64,000 bases of DNA from Mangifera indica (taxonomy: Eukaryota > Streptophyta > Magnoliopsida > Sapindales > Anacardiaceae). A program made the translations under genes and the position numbers. Shown here piece by piece: positions 59,964 through 64,000 of the stretch. Position 1 is the stretch's first letter. Every line of letters begins with the position of its first letter. The notes under the pieces are model-generated. The model was not told the origin of the DNA. It worked only from the letters and a program-made list of their open reading frames with translations, and searched no databases. The DNA is taken from contig NC_058156.1 of assembly GCF_011075055.1 (NCBI RefSeq), forward strand, positions 4,464,001 through 4,528,000, written 5' to 3'.

Positions 59964-59975
59964 TTGTATCAAAGC
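59964..59975 (+). other. Primer binding site of Tekay-like element
   Basis: TTGTATCAAAGC, four bases after the LTR, resembles the initiator tRNA-Met complement with two changes. Confidence 0.65.
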
Positions 59976-60135
59976 CTGATTTTGGGAACCTTAAAAAGTG
60001 TTGAAAATAGTTTTATAAAATTTGCATGAGTTAGTAGTCGCAGTAGTGTCGATCGCTCCCATGCCCTGATCATTGTAAGTAGGATACTTGTTATGATTAT
60101 TGGTATACTTCATTCTAAATTAAATGTGGCCTTAC

Positions 60136-61320
60136 AATATAAGGAGATCTAGTCGATTAAATGCTCCCATCCTAAAGGAGAGCGAATCTGAGGCACCAGT
60201 ACCAATACCAGTACTAGCATAAGACCCAACACCGAGGATGGTCGAGGTGTCAGAGATTAGGAATATCATGCAAGAATTGTTAAGAGAGCACTATGAGCAA
60301 TCTGCCAGTGTAGGACAGTCTATGGAGGCATCAACAACTTCGGTTCAACCGCCACCAATACAACAACCTATTCAACCTCCAATCCCACAGATAACAGAGG
60401 TAAGGGGCCAGATGCATCCAATATATAGACTAGTAAGCAGATATCAACCACCAGAGTTTAGGGGTACCATAGATCCATTAGTGGCTCTCAAATGGCTGGA
60501 GGTTATGGAGGAGGCCATGACCATGTTTACTATGTCAGACCAAGAAAAAGTTAAATATGCTACTTATCTACTTAAAGGGGATGTCAAGGCTTGGTGGAGA
60601 CTCATGGGTACTACTCGCTCTATGAAAGGCATGTCATGGATCGATTTCAAGCAAATGTTTAATGAGGAGTACAAGTTAATAGATGTTATGAGGTCTCGAA
60701 CCCATAAGTTTTTCAACTTAAAGCAGGGTAGTACGACCATTCGAGAGTATTCTACCAAGTTCAATCCTCTTGTTGTGTATGCCCTAGGAGTAACTGGCAC
60801 AATTCAAGTTAGGATGGAGATGTTTGTTTAAGGACTCTAAGCCAACCTTGCTACAGAGGTGATGATGGGAGACCATGCCCCTACTACATATTATGAGGCC
60901 CTAAATAGGGCCATAAGAGCCGAGATCATGTTAGACCGTATAGACAGAGAAAGAGACTCACAAATAATATATAGAGAAGATGGCCAGAGTCTAGTTTCGA
61001 GAGATACTACTAACCAGGGGACTAGCAAAGATAGGGATCGAAAAGGGAAAAGAACATTTGAGTCAAAAAGCCATAGAAGAGGTGAAAGAGATAAGAGATC
61101 CCATCGAGAAGAACTTACTGTATGCTAGAGGTATAGCCATAAGCACCTAAGTGAGTGCAAACCCTGTTAGAAGGTCTGTTTTAGATACAGTCAACTAAGG
61201 CCTTTTGCCAGAGAGTGTTCTATGAGAGCTAAAGTGACTTCAACGAGACTAGAGTAGCCAATAAGTGAAGGACAAGCTAAGGTATACACTATTGCACAAG
61301 CACAAGCTGAGGCCAACCCA
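60136..61320 (+). pseudogene. Tekay-like gag with degenerate zinc knuckle
   Basis: Family text starts upstream of the first ATG ('RRSSRLNAPILKESESEAPV', 60139-60198); a TAA at about 60220 follows, and the open frame resumes at the ATG at 60238. The gag core reads 'YQPPEFRGTIDPLVALKWLE' (60440), 'YLLKGDVKAWWRL' and 'FNEEYKLIDVMRSRTHKFFN'. Stops occur at 60829 and 60838. The Cys/His region (61110-61230) keeps 'SECKPC', 'VCFRY' and 'FARECSMRAK', but key Cys residues are lost. The protein would form the particle and bind RNA; this copy cannot be made intact. Confidence 0.85.
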
Positions 61321-61326
61321 TCTGCT

Positions 61327-61790
61327 ATGACAGGTCAGTTACTTTTGTATACTATTCCTTTGTATGCTTGGATCGATTCAGGTGCAACATATAGTTTCGT
61401 AGCTAAGGGAGTAATGGAGAGATTAGGGCTAAAACCTATAGTAGTAAACTGCATCAGTATTGAAATGTCAAATGGTAACAAGATAGTGAGTGATAACATG
61501 TTATTGAGTCAAATAGTGGGGTTAAAGGGCCGAGAATTGATAGTAAACCTGATCATATTTGAGATGCTTGATTTCGACATGATCTTGGGGATGGACTTTC
61601 TCAATAAGTATGGGGCCAAGATCGATTGTAAGAAGAAAAAGATCAAATTTAACTTGGAAAGTGGGGACAAGTTCTCCTTTGGTGAGGGTCGATTATTGAG
61701 CTTAATGGTTAGCAGTGTCAAAGCTCGCAAAATGTTGAATAAAGGATGTGTCGGATATTTGGCACAAGTGATAAACAAATATAAATCTTA
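61327..61790 (+). pseudogene. Tekay-like protease domain
   Basis: A clean frame of 154 codons: 'YAWIDSGATYSFVAKGVMER' with the D-S-G-A active site intact at 61375, 'LIVNLIIFEMLDFDMILGMD' and 'LNKYGAKIDCKKKKIKF'. This is the retropepsin-like protease of plant gypsy elements. It opens within the polyprotein, so the Met at 61327 need not be a start. A TAG closes it before RT. Of the coding remnants in the window it is one of the best preserved. Confidence 0.85.
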
Positions 61791-62600
61791 GGTAACTCCA
61801 ACTGTGGAAAACACCCTGATGGCTTTTGAATTTTTAGATGTGTTTCCTGATAACTTGCCAGGGCTAGCACTTGAGAGAGAAGTAAAGTTCCACATTGAAT
61901 TGGCTTCAGGGATAACACCAATATCAAAAGCACCCTATCGTATGGCTCCAACAGAGCTCCAAGAATTAAAGAAGTAGTTACAAGAGATACTTGAGAGTGG
62001 ATTTATTCGACCAAGTCATTTGCCATGGGGTACACTGATTCTCTTTGTCAAAAAGAAAGATGGATCGATGCACATGTGTATCGATTATAGAGAACTTAAT
62101 CGGGTGACAATAAAAAACAAATACCCATTACCAAGAATCGATGATTTGTTTGACTAGTTAAGTGGAGCTACAGTATTTTCTAAGATAGACTTGAGGTTTG
62201 GATATCATCTAGTTCGGGTCACAGAAAGGGATATTCCAAAAACTGCATTTAGAACCAAATATGGGCATTATGAATTTATAGTGATGCCCTTCGGGTTAAC
62301 TAATGCTCTAGCAGTCTTCATGGACCTCATGAATAGGGTGTTCCAGGATTGGTTGGATATTTTCATCGTAGTCTTCATCAATGATATTCTGGTATATTCC
62401 AAAACTCGAGAGGAGCATGAACAACATCTAAGGTTGGTATTGCAAAGGTTGAGGGATCACCAACTGTATGCTAAATTTTCCAAATGTGAGTTTTGGTTAG
62501 ATCAAGTAATGTTTCTAGGGCATGTGGTTTCGATTGATGGTATTTTTGTAGATCCAAGTAAAGTTAAGGTCGTGATAGAATGACAAAGACCAAAATCAAT
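61791..62600 (+). pseudogene. Tekay-like reverse transcriptase
   Basis: 'FLDVFPDNLPGLA' (61835), 'TPISKAPYRMAPTELQELK' (61920), a stop, '[11 protein letters not shown]', '[18 protein letters not shown]', '[11 protein letters not shown]', a stop, '[11 protein letters not shown]', '[20 protein letters not shown]' (62230), the catalytic box as FINDIL (normally YIDDIL) at 62385, then '[18 protein letters not shown]' and '[20 protein letters not shown]'. The second half is open from 62191 to 62583. The loss of one catalytic Asp and three stops make it inactive. Confidence 0.88.
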
Positions 62601-62935
62601 TAAAGAGGTTCAGAGTTTCTTAGCATTAGCTGGTTATTATCGATGATTTATTAAAGGTTTTCTAAATTGGCTCAAACGTTAACTAAGTTAACTCGTAAAG
62701 ATTTTCTCTTCCAATGGTGAGGAAAGCTTTCAGGCCTTAAAGCAAAGGTTCACTATGACTCTTATCTAAACTTTACCAAATGATAGGGAGGAATACGATT
62801 TGTATACTGATGCATCATATTAGGGATTTAGTGTTGTCTTGATGCAAAGAGGCAAGGTGATCGCATATGCTTCCCTCCAATTAAAGGACTACGAGAACAG
62901 GTACCTGACCCACGATCTAGAGTTGGCTGTAGTGT
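62601..62935 (+). pseudogene. Tekay-like RNase H start, truncated
   Basis: In shifting frames: 'KPKSIKEVQSFLALAGYY', 'GEESFQALKQRFTM', '[19 protein letters not shown]', '[20 protein letters not shown]' and 'LELAVVF'. The text runs straight into TATATTATATA at 62936, so the rest of pol and the 3' LTR are missing. Confidence 0.8.
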
Positions 62936-63142
62936 TTATATATTATATATATAAATTATAATATAATAAATATATATAATAATATAATATATATTTAAAA
63001 ATTATTATTATTATATTTATATATATTTTATTAAATATTATAATATTTATTATATATATTTATTATATTTTTTAAATATTATATTAATATAATATATAAT
63101 ATATAAGTAAAGTAAGGGTGCGCGTGCAGTGCGCGCATCCTT

Positions 63143-63228
<86 letters not shown>

Positions 63229-63480
63229 TATTATAATATTTAATATAATATATATAAATAATAATAATAATAATAATTTTAAATATATATTATATTATTA
63301 TATATTTTATATATATATATATTATAATATATATAAATATATATAATAATATAATATATATTTAAAAATTATTATTATTATTATTTATGTATATTATATT
63401 AAATATTATAATATTTATTATATATATTTATTATATTTTTTAAATATTATATTATATTATTTAATATATATATTTATATA

Positions 63481-63534
<54 letters not shown>

Positions 63535-63535
63535 A
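62936..63535. repeat. AT-rich palindromic repeat block
   Basis: About 600 bases of almost pure A/T with one GC-rich island (63112-63143). The text at 62960-63080 recurs at 63330-63450, and a reversed copy lies between (63225-63320). Two long perfect (AT)n runs, 63149-63224 (about 38 units) and roughly 63488-63532, are included. It ends the Tekay-like frame. Confidence 0.9.
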
Positions 63536-64000
63536 AAAGGTGTGTGCGCACTCTGTTTATATATATTAATGAGTGTGAGCACACTGTGCACGCACCGTGC
63601 GCACTTCGCACGTACTCACGCACTTAAACCTTCCTTCCAGTGCCTACGCATACAGGGTTGGAAGGGTATTTTTAGAATTACAAATAAATTTACTTATAAA
63701 GATAAAATAACTGTAGATTTGTCTAAAAAGGTTTAAGCGAAAATTTTTTTGTCTATTTTAATTAATAACCCTTTAATTAATATCCTTATTTGTCTGTATT
63801 CCTATTAACCTTGCATTTAATAGTGAATATCCACTTACATCCTGTCATCTTCTTTTCTCTCGTCAAATCAACGATTATTCTATGTGCTAATTTTCCTAAG
63901 AGCATTTGTCTCTTGCATAACTGCTATTCTCTAATTCGGGTCATCAATGGCTGCCTAAATTTTTTTGGTATATAAAGATTAAAAATTTAGGAGGTAAAGG
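63536..64000. other. Unassigned right flank
   Basis: 63538-63622 is rich in alternating GTGTGCGCAC-type words. The rest is AT-rich with no credible gene. It does not resume the Tekay-like polyprotein. Confidence 0.5.

Noticed and set aside
1..64000. CRISPR array, tRNA, rRNA or organellar insert
   Set aside because: No regularly spaced direct repeats with unique spacers, no cloverleaf with a recognisable T-loop, and no organelle gene text were seen. Subterminal repeats at 5180-5690 are too degenerate and belong to a CACTA end.

Overview
The window looks like gene-poor, transposon-dense DNA from a plant nuclear genome. The signs are high AT content, a plant-type GT-AG intron structure in the one host-like gene, and nested Ty1/copia and Ty3/gypsy retrotransposons, CACTA and hAT DNA transposons and L1-type LINEs. 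The RPN7-like gene and the element families suit a eudicot. I cannot name the species. I saw no tRNA, rRNA, CRISPR array or bacterial-style operon, and no evidence of a new biological system. The interest lies in the nesting of elements and in one decaying host gene.

Layout. 1-4437: a fragment of a gypsy LTR (family 'G'), the 3' end of a minus-strand copia element with its complete LTR, and the 3' part of another LTR ('R2'). 5171-13100: a minus-strand CACTA element with its left terminus, a subterminal repeat array and a degenerate tnp2-type transposase, broken by a gypsy G element reduced to two LTRs. 13101-30750: three plus-strand LTRs of family G with gag, protease and integrase remnants. 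The first gag is cut off by a complex of two copia elements lying tail to tail (15790-25526). The last gag is split by a 956-bp hAT element with a perfect 8-bp target duplication. 30751-34992: a minus-strand gypsy gag-pol remnant. 35170-36860: a minus-strand LINE.

38463-42010 (minus): the only recognisable host gene, an eight-exon copy of the 26S proteasome lid subunit RPN7. All splice sites are kept, but there are two frameshifts and one nonsense codon, so I call it a pseudogene. A 5.9-kb gypsy element with both LTRs (42112-48022) sits directly upstream of its TATA-like motif and separates the core promoter from the ancestral upstream DNA at about 48027.

48985-51540: a plus-strand LINE. 51636-56294: a solo LTR with TGTAACACCC-type ends and a 5-bp duplication TATTA, carrying a second nested LTR (R2, 52377-54754). 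57779-62935: a plus-strand gypsy element resembling the Tekay/Del lineage (LTR, primer site, gag, protease, RT, start of RNase H). It is cut short by a 600-bp AT-rich palindromic block flanked by alternating purine-pyrimidine GC segments. Every transposon coding region carries stops or frameshifts, so none looks autonomous. Coordinates of element edges were read by eye from terminal motifs and from repeat comparison within the window.
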